Below, piece after piece: positions 1 through 8,347 of a stretch of 62,880 bases of DNA. The stretch comes from Bacteroidia bacterium (GTDB lineage Bacteria > Bacteroidota > Bacteroidia > Bacteroidales > Prolixibacteraceae), in contig JANYKW010000149.1 in NCBI GenBank assembly GCA_025358025.1, positions 1-62,880 on the forward strand, read 5' to 3'. Position numbers and translations under genes: made by a program. Each line of letters begins with the position of its first letter. Positions within the stretch are counted from its first letter, which is position 1. Under the pieces are notes generated by a model that saw only the letters and a program-made list of their open reading frames with translations, made no database searches and had not been told where the DNA came from.

Positions 1-1108
1 ACATGATATCAACATCTCCTCCCACTGGACCGATAGCCAGAACGGGTCTTTCAGCGGCCAGGTATTCAAAGAATTTTCCTGTAACAATTCCTTTGTTATC
101 AGGAGAATCGGGAATAGCCATGAGTAGCATGGAGGCATTTACCATCTGAACAATTGCCTGATTGTGTGGGATATATCCCAGGACCTCGACCATTGAATCC
201 AGATTTTTTAATCTAAAAAGGTTGAGAATCTCGTCAGGCACATTCCCCACGAAACGGATTCTCATCTGGCTCTTAACATATTCGGGAAGAAGGCAAATGG
301 CCCCGATAAATTCACCGATCCGGTAACTCATCGAGATGGTTCCTGTATAGGTGATTGTAAAGTACTCATTTTTAGTAGTTGCGATTTTTTCAAAGTCGGC
401 TTCATCATATCCATTCGGGATGATCACAATTTTATCGGCGGTACCAGGAATCTTTTTGAGCAGTAATTTTCCTACCTCCTCACTGACTGTGATGATTTTG
501 TCGGCAGATACCAGAACTTTCTTTTCCAGGTATTTATCAATCCATGAGGCCAATCCTGAGTGATACAGCTCTTTGTAATAGTATATATCTGTCCAGGGGT
601 CCCTGAAATCAGCCAACCACCGGATTCCTGTCAGTGATTTGATTTTTTTCCCGATGAGATGGGTCGAATGGGGCGGACCGGAGGTGATTATTACATCAAT
701 CTGTTCTGTTTTTATTAATTCAAGGGCTTTTTTGCGTGCATACTTGTTCCAACCTTTCCGGGGATCCGGCAGGAAGAGGTTTCCGCGCACCAGGCGGGAC
801 AGTTTTTCGAAGAGTGTAATTTTTTTCTGATTTGAGAAGCCGCCATAGGGTATCTCCTTTTTATGCGTCAGTTTCCGATAGAGGTTATAGGGCTCTGATG
901 TACTTGTTTTGTGAACCTGAAGTTCGGGACTAACTTCCTGTAAAAGTGAATAATCCAGCTGAGCATAGGAAGCCATTTTCTCATCTACAGTCAGGATAAT
1001 TGGGGAGTAGCCAAATTCAGGAAGGTATTTTGAAAATTTGAGCCATCTCTGTACGCCGGCTCCGCCACTTGGCGGCCAATAGTAGGTGATGATCAGAATT
1101 TTTTTCAT
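1..1108 (-). CDS. GT4-like glycosyltransferase, 3' end beyond the window
   Basis: Reading the minus strand from an ATG at 1108, the frame stays open for 369 codons to the left edge, so the C-terminus is missing. The protein begins MKKILIITYYWPPSGGAGVQ, the N-terminal donor/acceptor Rossmann signature common in Bacteroidota GT4 enzymes. Further on it has LADFRDPWTD, a VSADKIVTVSEE segment and an IPNGYDEADF motif, which are typical of GT-B glycosyltransferases. The likely role is transfer of a sugar from a nucleotide-sugar donor during surface polysaccharide or LPS assembly at the cytoplasmic face of the inner membrane; the exact substrate cannot be read. It lies 105 bp downstream of tsaB on the same strand. 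The catalytic E-x7-E region would be near or beyond the edge, so activity cannot be judged. Confidence 0.85.
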   Translation of the reverse strand, partial: MKKILIITYYWPPSGGAGVQRWLKFSKYLPEFGYSPIILTVDEKMASYAQLDYSLLQEVSPELQVHKTSTSEPYNLYRKLTHKKEIPYGGFSNQKKITLFEKLSRLVRGNLFLPDPRKGWNKYARKKALELIKTEQIDVIITSGPPHSTHLIGKKIKSLTGIRWLADFRDPWTDIYYYKELYHSGLASWIDKYLEKKVLVSADKIITVSEEVGKLLLKKIPGTADKIVIIPNGYDEADFEKIATTKNEYFTITYTGTISMSYRIGEFIGAICLLPEYVKSQMRIRFVGNVPDEILNLFRLKNLDSMVEVLGYIPHNQAIVQMVNASMLLMAIPDSPDNKGIVTGKFFEYLAAERPVLAIGPVGGDVDIM

Positions 1109-1213
1109 TCCAGGGAGAGATTGTTTTCTGTACCGGATTGATTCATCCTTACGTATATATTCTCTAAAAGTGATGCATATAAATGAGGATGTTCCATGAG
1201 ACTCAAAATGAAA

Positions 1214-1936
1214 TTAGATATTATTTGAATGATAGATATTTTTTGTTGGAATGGTAGCAACAAAGTCTTTTAGGTAGAAAGGTTCATAATAGGCCACATC
1301 AACAAAATTTCCTGTCTGCAAGGCAGTTTCTGCAAGGGTTGCCATGTAGCTTGCAGAAGTGCTGATATGATCCAGAAATAATGCATTGGGATGTTGGATG
1401 GTTGTTTTGCATTTTTGGGCACCATTTCCAAAAAAAAGTATTTTTTGATTTTGGAGAAAATCCAAGAAGGAGAGATGGTCGATGATATCTGCCTGAATAT
1501 CTCTTATCTTCAGCATATTATTGTTGTATATGGCTGCATATACTTCCATTCTTCTGGCGTCTATCATCGGACAATACAGCAAGTTCCCGGGGTTTTCGAC
1601 GCTGTATTTTTCGGTATTGCTGATGATATGATGGGCCATTGATTCCAGGGAGGGAATGGCAATCAGGGGCAATCCGGCGGCATAACATAATCCTTTGGCA
1701 GTTGAGACTCCGATGCGAAGTCCTGTATAGGAACCCGGGCCACCGGAAACAGCAATGGCGTCAAGCTGGCTGAAGGTTAGACCGGTTGATTTCATCACCT
1801 CCTCAACGAAGCGGGTAAGTTGCAAAGCATGGTTCTTACCGCTTTTATCCTCCCTTTCTTCCAGGATGATACCATGAACGGAAAGTGCAACGGCACACAC
1901 TTCTGTAGAAGTTTCCAGGCAAAGAATAGATCCCAT
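1214..1936 (-). CDS. tsaB: tRNA threonylcarbamoyladenosine biosynthesis protein TsaB
   Basis: This 240-residue protein has the TsaB/YeaZ signature: ILCLETSTEVCAVALS at the N-terminus, the GKNHALQL segment, and GGPGSYTGLRIGVSTAKGL near residue 65, an ASKHA-fold nucleotide-binding-like loop. In the family TsaB is a non-catalytic partner that binds TsaD (with TsaE) to make the universal t6A37 modification of ANN-decoding tRNAs in the cytoplasm. Length matches the usual 220-240 residues. Its start is well placed, directly after an AT-rich 183-bp divergent intergenic region shared with the LytTR regulator at 2120. tsaD and tsaE are not in this window. The call is firm; only the operon link to the downstream glycosyltransferase is uncertain. 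Confidence 0.95.
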   Translation of the reverse strand: MGSILCLETSTEVCAVALSVHGIILEEREDKSGKNHALQLTRFVEEVMKSTGLTFSQLDAIAVSGGPGSYTGLRIGVSTAKGLCYAAGLPLIAIPSLESMAHHIISNTEKYSVENPGNLLYCPMIDARRMEVYAAIYNNNMLKIRDIQADIIDHLSFLDFLQNQKILFFGNGAQKCKTTIQHPNALFLDHISTSASYMATLAETALQTGNFVDVAYYEPFYLKDFVATIPTKNIYHSNNI

Positions 1937-2119
1937 CGAATTTTTTTACAAATATCTGAAATAATAAGTAATTTGTGATTTTTTAAATAAACATTCAGTT
2001 TTTAAAATCTTTTTTGGGTTTTATTTGTTTACTATATATAAAGCATTTGTTTGATAGTGGCCAGCTATCTCCTGAAATGGGGGAAGAATGTCAGGAAAAA
2101 TTATTTTAATTAAATTACT

Positions 2120-2875
2120 ATGATTAAAGCGTTAATTATTGATGATGATTATATTTCAAGAATTTTGCTCAGCGAGATCCTGAAAAGGAGCTTTGGAAAT
2201 ATTGAATTATTGGGTGAGGCTGATTGTGTTGAAGAAGGTTTGATGCTCATTAACCGAACAAATCCTGATGTGGTTTTCCTGGATATAAGTATGCCGGACG
2301 GAACCGGGTTTGATATGCTGGATAAGTTAGATACCATTGATTTTAAGATCATTTTTGTCACTGCCTACAGTGAATATGCTATCAAGGCCTTCAAATATTC
2401 GGCGTTCGACTATCTGGTGAAACCAATTGATACAGAAGAGCTTAAAAAGGCTATCAGCAGGATTCCCAAGATCCATAAAGTTGATAATAAGATTGCTGTT
2501 AATGCCCTCAAAGCCAATCTTTTGTCAAATGGTGACACCGGATCCAGGACCATAGCCCTGCCTGATCAGAATGGTTTTGCGATTATTGATGTTGATAAAA
2601 TTATCCGATGTGAAGGGATGCGCAATTATACAAGGATTATCTTTAAGGAAGAAGAGGAAAAGATAGTCAGCAGAACACTTCTGGAGTTTGAAAATCTCTT
2701 GACTCCACTGGGATTTGTCAGAATTCACAGAAGCCATCTTGTGAACCTGGTCAATGTAGTGCGATACATTAAAGCACAAGGCGGGATGGTAGAATTAAGA
2801 TCGGGAGAGCTGTTAAAGGTATCCCCCAAACACAAGGAAGATCTCCTTAACAAACTCCTGCATAATAAATTGTGA
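2120..2875 (+). CDS. LytTR-family response regulator
   Basis: A 251-residue two-domain regulator. The N-terminal receiver has the acidic pocket D8-D9-D10, the phosphoacceptor D55 in VVFLDISMPDG, T81 and K101 in YLVKPID. The C-terminal half is a LytTR DNA-binding domain, recognisable from IIRCEGMRNYTRIIF, FVRIHRSHLVNL and the LKVSPKHKEDLLNKL end. In Bacteroidota such regulators usually pair with a membrane 7TMR or LytS-like histidine kinase encoded next to them. Here the neighbours are tsaB (divergent) and glgP (convergent, 22 bp away), so it is an orphan. Its target genes cannot be inferred, although position suggests nothing specific about glycogen. All catalytic residues appear intact. Confidence 0.93.
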   Translation: MIKALIIDDDYISRILLSEILKRSFGNIELLGEADCVEEGLMLINRTNPDVVFLDISMPDGTGFDMLDKLDTIDFKIIFVTAYSEYAIKAFKYSAFDYLVKPIDTEELKKAISRIPKIHKVDNKIAVNALKANLLSNGDTGSRTIALPDQNGFAIIDVDKIIRCEGMRNYTRIIFKEEEEKIVSRTLLEFENLLTPLGFVRIHRSHLVNLVNVVRYIKAQGGMVELRSGELLKVSPKHKEDLLNKLLHNKL

Positions 2876-2897
2876 TTTATTGTTTTCGAAATCTGCT

Positions 2898-5492
2898 CTA
2901 AAGCCACTTCAGCAACCTGAAATCCTGACGATTGGGAAGAGCGCTGTTTTTCGCATAAATCCTTAAACCATAATTGTAGCTACCTGGCTTCTTCAAAGTC
3001 AGTTGAAGTATGTAATGTGCAAATCCCTCCTTTTCGTTCTCTACAATAAAATCATGTTTTCCGACAAAACGGGGTTGATCCATATTGGTAGCGATGATCA
3101 GTTCGACACCTATTTCTTCGGCAGAGAGCCCCTTAAGATCCAGGGTCACTCTGGAAGGATAAGCTTTGCCCATTTCATAAGTATTTGTTATACCGTCTGA
3201 AATCTGGATATTTTTTACCTCAATGGTACTCCACACATTCAAAATCTTCGCCTTCCAGGCAGCCAATTCCCTGGCTTGCCTGAAGTTATCGGATTTCAGG
3301 AGAGCTGTCCGTTGTGCCTGGGGAATATAATATCGGGTGAAGTAATCTTTCATCATCCTTTTGGTTGTGAACTGGGGAACTACTTCTGCAAAGGTATTTT
3401 TAATAAAGTCGACCCAAAGTACAGGGATATTTTTGTCGTTGCGGTAGTAATAGGCAGGTACTACTTCGTTCTCAAGGATTCCGTATATTGCTTCAGAATC
3501 CAGTTCATCCTGAAGTTCAGGAATATCGAATGAGTTTTCCAAAGGCAATGCCCATCCTGCATCTTGTTTGTAGCCTTCAACCCACCAACCGTCAAGGACA
3601 GAAAAGTGAAGCGTGCCGTTCATTACCCCTTTTTCTCCTGAGGTACCAGAAGCTTCAAGAGGCCTGGTAGGAGTATTCATCCACACATCACAACCTTGAA
3701 CAAGCATCTTGGCTATGTTCATATCATAGTTTTGCAGGAAGAGGATACGACCTACGAATTCGGGTCTTTTTGAGATATCGATGATGTATTTGATCAGATC
3801 CTGACCTGCTTTGTCGGCCGGATGCGCTTTACCGGCGAAGAGAAACTGAACCGGACGATCCGGGTTGTTGATAATTTTTGCCAGGCGGTTCAAATCGCGG
3901 AAAAGCAGGTGAGCTCTTTTGTAGGTAGCGAAACGTCGGGCAAATCCTATTGTCAAAGCTTTGGGATTCAGTTTTGAAATAGCTTCAGAAATATATTTCG
4001 GATTTTCGTTTCGCTGAATATGAATATCCGTGAAACGTCTTTTGATATATTCAATCAGACGTTCGCGTAGCTTTGATTTGGTTTCCCAAATCAGTTTATC
4101 CTGAACCTTGTATATATTTTTCCAGGTGCGGCTCTCATCGCCTTCTTCGTACTCGTGAATATCTTCAGCCATCTCTCCGGCAGGAAGGATTTGATCGTGT
4201 ACCACTTTCCATTCGGCAGCAGCCCAAGTTGGGTAGTGAACGCCGTTGGTGACATAACCGATGTTGTCAAGTTCTTCAGGAAGGAAGCCCCGGTATAGTT
4301 CGCTTAGCAGCTGTTTGCTTACATCACCGTGAAGTTTACTAACGCCGTTAATGGATTGAGAAAGATTGGCCGCAAGGAAACTCATATTGAACCGTTCATC
4401 ACTGCTTCCCGCTTTACCGAGTAAAATGAGCTCATCCATGCTAATACCCAGTTGAAGGGCAACAGGATTCATATAAGATTTGAAAAGTTGGTCAGGGAAA
4501 GAGTCATGACCGGCAGGAACTGGGGTGTGGGTGGTAAACAAGGTAGAGGCTCTTACGATCTCCTTGGCTTCGGAATAATCTAATTTCGACCTGTTTTTTA
4601 TCAGGAATATACGCTCAAGTCCAATGAATGCTGCATGTCCTTCGTTACAATGGTAGATGTCGGATTCGATTCCGAGACTTTCCAAAGCACGAATACCACC
4701 CAGGCCAAGTACCATCTCCTGTTTCAGTCTATTTTCGTTGTCACCGCCATAAAGATGATGTGTGATGGATCTGTCCTCGTCCAGGTTGTTTTCAAAATCA
4801 GTATCCAGAAGGTACAGCTTAACGTTACCCACATTGACGTACCAAACTCTGACAGAGACGATGCGATCAGGCATCCTGATTTCTACTATTATCCATTCAC
4901 CTTGCTCATTTAAAGCAGGTTGGATAGGTATTTTAGAGAAATGTTCAGGTTCATATGTTGCCAGCTGCTCTCCATTTGTTGAGATGACCTGTTTAAAATA
5001 TCCATAGCGGTATAGCAGACCAATGGCTGTCATGTCTACTTTCGAATCACTTGCTTCTTTCAGGTAATCGCCTGCAAGAACGCCCAAACCTCCTGAATAA
5101 ATTTTCAAGCTGGAGTGCAGACCAAATTCCATACTGAAATAGGCAATTTTCGGCCCTCGTAATATTTTCCGCTCTTTCAGATATTTGTTAAACTGCTGTT
5201 CAACAGATTTCATCCTAAGAACAAAAGACTCGTTTGATTTCAGCTCGAAAAAACGATCATGGCTGGTCTGCTCAAGAAGGATAATTGGATTGTGTTCACA
5301 CTTTTCCCAGATAAACGGATCAATTTCATTGAAAAGTGCCCTTGCATCCACATTCCATACCCACCATAAATTTCTTGATATGGTGCGTAAAGAGGATAGT
5401 TCTGCAGGCAAGGCAGATTCCACAATGATTTTCTTCCAGGTAGGGTTGCTATTCTCAGGTTGGCTTAGATTTTTAAAGTACGTCTCTTCCAT
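2898..5492 (-). CDS. glgP: alpha-glucan (glycogen) phosphorylase, GT35
   Basis: An 864-residue phosphorylase that releases glucose-1-phosphate from alpha-1,4-glucans in the cytoplasm, using pyridoxal phosphate. The N-terminal ~110 residues (LRTISRNLWWVWNVDARALF) match the DUF3417 extension of the short, bacterial/archaeal GlgP branch. The central part carries YFSMEFGLH and YSGGLGVLAGDYLK. The C-terminal half carries IGFARRFATYKRAHLL and the PLP-lysine motif GTSGEKGVMNGTLHF, followed by DGWWVEGY. It is the most downstream gene of a minus-strand glycogen set (GH133, GT4, GH57, then glgP). A 151-bp AT-rich gap separates it from the GH57 gene, so it may have its own promoter, although no clear TAnnTTTG box is visible there. 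Its end converges on the LytTR gene with only 22 bp between stops. Confidence 0.95.
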   Translation of the reverse strand: MEETYFKNLSQPENSNPTWKKIIVESALPAELSSLRTISRNLWWVWNVDARALFNEIDPFIWEKCEHNPIILLEQTSHDRFFELKSNESFVLRMKSVEQQFNKYLKERKILRGPKIAYFSMEFGLHSSLKIYSGGLGVLAGDYLKEASDSKVDMTAIGLLYRYGYFKQVISTNGEQLATYEPEHFSKIPIQPALNEQGEWIIVEIRMPDRIVSVRVWYVNVGNVKLYLLDTDFENNLDEDRSITHHLYGGDNENRLKQEMVLGLGGIRALESLGIESDIYHCNEGHAAFIGLERIFLIKNRSKLDYSEAKEIVRASTLFTTHTPVPAGHDSFPDQLFKSYMNPVALQLGISMDELILLGKAGSSDERFNMSFLAANLSQSINGVSKLHGDVSKQLLSELYRGFLPEELDNIGYVTNGVHYPTWAAAEWKVVHDQILPAGEMAEDIHEYEEGDESRTWKNIYKVQDKLIWETKSKLRERLIEYIKRRFTDIHIQRNENPKYISEAISKLNPKALTIGFARRFATYKRAHLLFRDLNRLAKIINNPDRPVQFLFAGKAHPADKAGQDLIKYIIDISKRPEFVGRILFLQNYDMNIAKMLVQGCDVWMNTPTRPLEASGTSGEKGVMNGTLHFSVLDGWWVEGYKQDAGWALPLENSFDIPELQDELDSEAIYGILENEVVPAYYYRNDKNIPVLWVDFIKNTFAEVVPQFTTKRMMKDYFTRYYIPQAQRTALLKSDNFRQARELAAWKAKILNVWSTIEVKNIQISDGITNTYEMGKAYPSRVTLDLKGLSAEEIGVELIIATNMDQPRFVGKHDFIVENEKEGFAHYILQLTLKKPGSYNYGLRIYAKNSALPNRQDFRLLKWL

Positions 5493-5643
5493 TCTATCAG
5501 ATAAATTTGCACAATAGACACGACAAAAATGTCATTTTAATTGGAGCGCAATGATACCAATTTTCAATGAACATATATATATAATTAAGGAGACATTTTT
5601 ATAATGTTCCCGTAATTATCTTATTTGCATTACACACAATGAA

Positions 5644-7023
5644 TTATTTGGGAGTAGTTTTTCTAACTTTTTCCGGCTTTTCCCCAATCTTTTTAACTTT
5701 TTCAGATTTAGGTTTTGCAGCAACGGCAAGAGGTTTTCCCAGCTTTTTAATTTCCAGTTCAGCTTCTTTCAGTTTTTTATTTTGCTCAACGATGACCGTT
5801 TTCAGTTTTGTCAGTTCGGCTTCAGTTTCGTTAACAGGAACGAAAGTGTTCAGACGAAGGGTAAAATCGCTCAACACATTCATATAATTGATAAAAGCCT
5901 CATATGGACTTCCGTATGGATTAAAAAATTTATGTACTTCGCCGTCAGAGAAGAACTTGGTGCACATGTAATACAGATGGTCATTGGACTGGAGGTATAG
6001 CCAATCTTTTTGAATCTGTGAATCGGTACATTGCATTACACGATCCTTGAGAGCGTAGAGATGATTAAATGCATCCTTTTGAAGTTCATTTCCCAACCAG
6101 GCAGAAAGATCACGTTCCTCATCTGCCCAGGAGATGGGATGCAGGACATGCACAGCAGAAACAGGTTGCAGATTTTTCACAGCCTCACCCGGTGTTGAGA
6201 AGGAGAGCTCTTTGGTTTCCAGTATCATCCCGGGCAGGTCTTCCAGAAAATCAAATATTCCTGTTTTTTTCTTCTGAATCTCTCCGAAGGTTTCATAATT
6301 CAGGAAGATATTGACGATCTCCTCTTTTTTGGGAAGGTCGACGAGCCAGTCGGTCATTTTTGATGCTGTAAGCGGATATTCGTTCCAGGAAGGGTTAGAA
6401 AAACGGAAAGAGAGGTCATCGCTGAGATGATGGTTGCGCATCAGTACTTTTTGTCTTGGATTTAGAGCATTGCAGTACAGGTAGTTAGGGCTTTTCCATC
6501 CAAGAATGTGTTTTGCCCCTTCGGTAAGAACGGTTTCGAAGCCCATCCGGTAGATCAGGTCTCCAAGCTCGTCGGAATAGATCAGCTCTGAATTTCTGAA
6601 AACTTTGGGTCTTTGGCCAAAATATTCTTCTATCAGATTGTCATGTGCCTTTACCTGTTTTGCAAAAAGCTTTTCATCGACAAGTGATACCAGCGAATTG
6701 GCATAAGTTCCTGAAAGAAACTCAACAGAACCTGTTTTTGCAAGTTCTTTGAACGAATCAATAACTTCGGGTGCATAAAGTACGAATTGATCCATAGCGA
6801 CTCCGGAAATGGAGAAGGATACTTTAAATTTCCCCTTTAATTTTTTTATTTGCTGCAAAAGAATGTTGTTTGCCGGCAGATAGCAGTTATCCGCGATTTT
6901 GCGCATAATCGTTTCGTTGGCATAATCATCGTAATAATAGGAATCGTTCCCAATATCGAAAAAACGATACTTTCGGTAGCGGAAGGGCTGGTGAATCTGA
7001 AAATTTAGGCAGATTGTCTTCAT
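5644..7023 (-). CDS. GH57-family glycoside hydrolase (alpha-amylase / 4-alpha-glucanotransferase type)
   Basis: About 459 residues from the ATG at 7023 (MKTICLNFQIHQPFR). An earlier in-frame start at 7077 would overlap the upstream gene and adds a non-conserved leader, so I prefer 7023. The motifs are those of GH57: QIHQPFRYRKYRFFD at the N-terminus, SISGVAMDQF, FLSGTYANSLVSL, and VFRNSELIYSDELGDLIYRM in the likely catalytic region. The last ~65 residues form a Leu/Glu/Lys-rich coiled coil followed by a Lys-rich tail. The family hydrolyses or rearranges alpha-1,4 or alpha-1,6 linkages of glycogen in the cytoplasm. It lies 25 bp downstream of the GT4 synthase-like gene, consistent with one transcript. 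Confidence 0.9.
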   Translation of the reverse strand: MKTICLNFQIHQPFRYRKYRFFDIGNDSYYYDDYANETIMRKIADNCYLPANNILLQQIKKLKGKFKVSFSISGVAMDQFVLYAPEVIDSFKELAKTGSVEFLSGTYANSLVSLVDEKLFAKQVKAHDNLIEEYFGQRPKVFRNSELIYSDELGDLIYRMGFETVLTEGAKHILGWKSPNYLYCNALNPRQKVLMRNHHLSDDLSFRFSNPSWNEYPLTASKMTDWLVDLPKKEEIVNIFLNYETFGEIQKKKTGIFDFLEDLPGMILETKELSFSTPGEAVKNLQPVSAVHVLHPISWADEERDLSAWLGNELQKDAFNHLYALKDRVMQCTDSQIQKDWLYLQSNDHLYYMCTKFFSDGEVHKFFNPYGSPYEAFINYMNVLSDFTLRLNTFVPVNETEAELTKLKTVIVEQNKKLKEAELEIKKLGKPLAVAAKPKSEKVKKIGEKPEKVRKTTPK

Positions 7024-7048
7024 GGTTTGAACTATTATCGATGTTATT

Positions 7049-8338
7049 TTATCTGATTGCTTTTTTATAAACTTCACGAACGTGGGCTGCTGAATGTTTC
7101 CATTGCAGACTATCCACTTCTACCCTGCCGAATTTTCTGAACATTGCAGATAAAGCAGGGTATTTGATAATTCCATAAATGGCATCTGCCATGGCATTGA
7201 TGTCCCAGAAATCAACTTTAATAGCGTGAGTAAGTATCTCTGCTACACCGGATTGTTTGGAGATTATCACAGGCACATCGGTCATCATTGCTTCGAGGGG
7301 AGAAATACCGAAGGGTTCAGAAACAGAAGGCATCACGTAGACGTCGCTTATGCGGAACATATCGAATACATCATCTCCCTTGAGAAATCCGGTATAATGA
7401 AACCTGTCAGAAATTCCCAGCCGGGCAGTGCGCCGTATCATCTTCTCCATCATATCTCCGCTCCCTGCCATCACGAACCGGACTTTATCGGTTCGTTTCA
7501 AAACCTGGTATGCAGCTTCGATGAAATATTCCGGTCCCTTTTGCAGGGTTATACGTCCCAGGAAGGTGACTATCTTGTCGTCTATTCCTCTTTTAACCAA
7601 CTCTGTTTCCTTATTTTCAAGAGGTTCTACAGCGTTATAGACTGTTGTTACTTTATCAGGGTTAATTCCATATTTCTCAATGACAATTTTTCTGGTCAGG
7701 TTGCTCACGGTTATTATCTGATCTGCAACTTCCATTCCTTCCCTTTCGATAGCGTATACTTTGGGATTGACGCTTCCACCGCTCCGGTCGAAATCGGTAG
7801 CGTGTACATGGATCACCAAAGGTTTACCGCTAACCCGTTTGGCAGCTATTCCGGCAGGATAGGCCAACCAGTCGTGTGCATGGATCACATCAAATTCGTA
7901 TTCACGGCCAATATATTCTGCTACGATGGCATAATTGGCAATTTCCTCGTGAAGATTGGCCCCATATTTCCCGGAGAAGGGAATTTTTCCCTGTGCATCC
8001 GTCTGGATAAACCGGGTAGAAGAGGAGAGCCTTTGTTGTGTTAATTGCCAGAATTCTTCGGGATCGGAATATGGCACCAGGTTGGATCTTACTTCTGACA
8101 GGTCAATTTGTTTCTCCGTATTATGTACATTGATATGTTTCCTGGTGATTGTAATTTCGTTAGCACCGATGATTTTCTTTACAGCAGTATCATCTTCATC
8201 ACCATATGCTTTGGGCACAACGAAAAGCACTTCAATATCCTCGAACTGAGCCAACCCCCTGGTCAGGCCAAAACTAGCCGTTCCTAATCCACCGCTTATA
8301 TGAGGGGGAAATTCCCATCCAAACATCAATACCTTCAT
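7049..8338 (-). CDS. GT4/GT5-like glycosyltransferase, probable glycogen synthase
   Basis: A 429-residue GT-B enzyme. The N-terminus MKVLMFGWEFPPHISGGLG contains the glycine-rich loop typical of glycogen/starch synthase-like transferases. DVIHAHDWLAYPAGIAAK supplies the conserved HAHDW. The C-terminal domain has VTFLGRITLQKGPEYF and the E-x7-E donor-binding motif in SVSEPFGISPLEAMMTD. In Bacteroidota this protein is encoded between a GH57 and a GH133 gene, exactly as here, and is thought to elongate alpha-1,4-glucan from a nucleotide-glucose donor. The spacing (9 bp to the GH133 gene, 25 bp to GH57) supports one operon. Assignment as synthase rests mainly on this context; another alpha-glucosyltransferase is possible. 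Confidence 0.88.
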   Translation of the reverse strand: MKVLMFGWEFPPHISGGLGTASFGLTRGLAQFEDIEVLFVVPKAYGDEDDTAVKKIIGANEITITRKHINVHNTEKQIDLSEVRSNLVPYSDPEEFWQLTQQRLSSSTRFIQTDAQGKIPFSGKYGANLHEEIANYAIVAEYIGREYEFDVIHAHDWLAYPAGIAAKRVSGKPLVIHVHATDFDRSGGSVNPKVYAIEREGMEVADQIITVSNLTRKIVIEKYGINPDKVTTVYNAVEPLENKETELVKRGIDDKIVTFLGRITLQKGPEYFIEAAYQVLKRTDKVRFVMAGSGDMMEKMIRRTARLGISDRFHYTGFLKGDDVFDMFRISDVYVMPSVSEPFGISPLEAMMTDVPVIISKQSGVAEILTHAIKVDFWDINAMADAIYGIIKYPALSAMFRKFGRVEVDSLQWKHSAAHVREVYKKAIR

Positions 8339-8347
8339 ATCTTTGGT

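Noticed and set aside
7226-8044. A 272-codon plus-strand frame opposite the GT4 glycogen-synthase-like gene
   Set aside because: The minus strand encodes all conserved GT-B motifs; the plus frame shows no recognisable domain.
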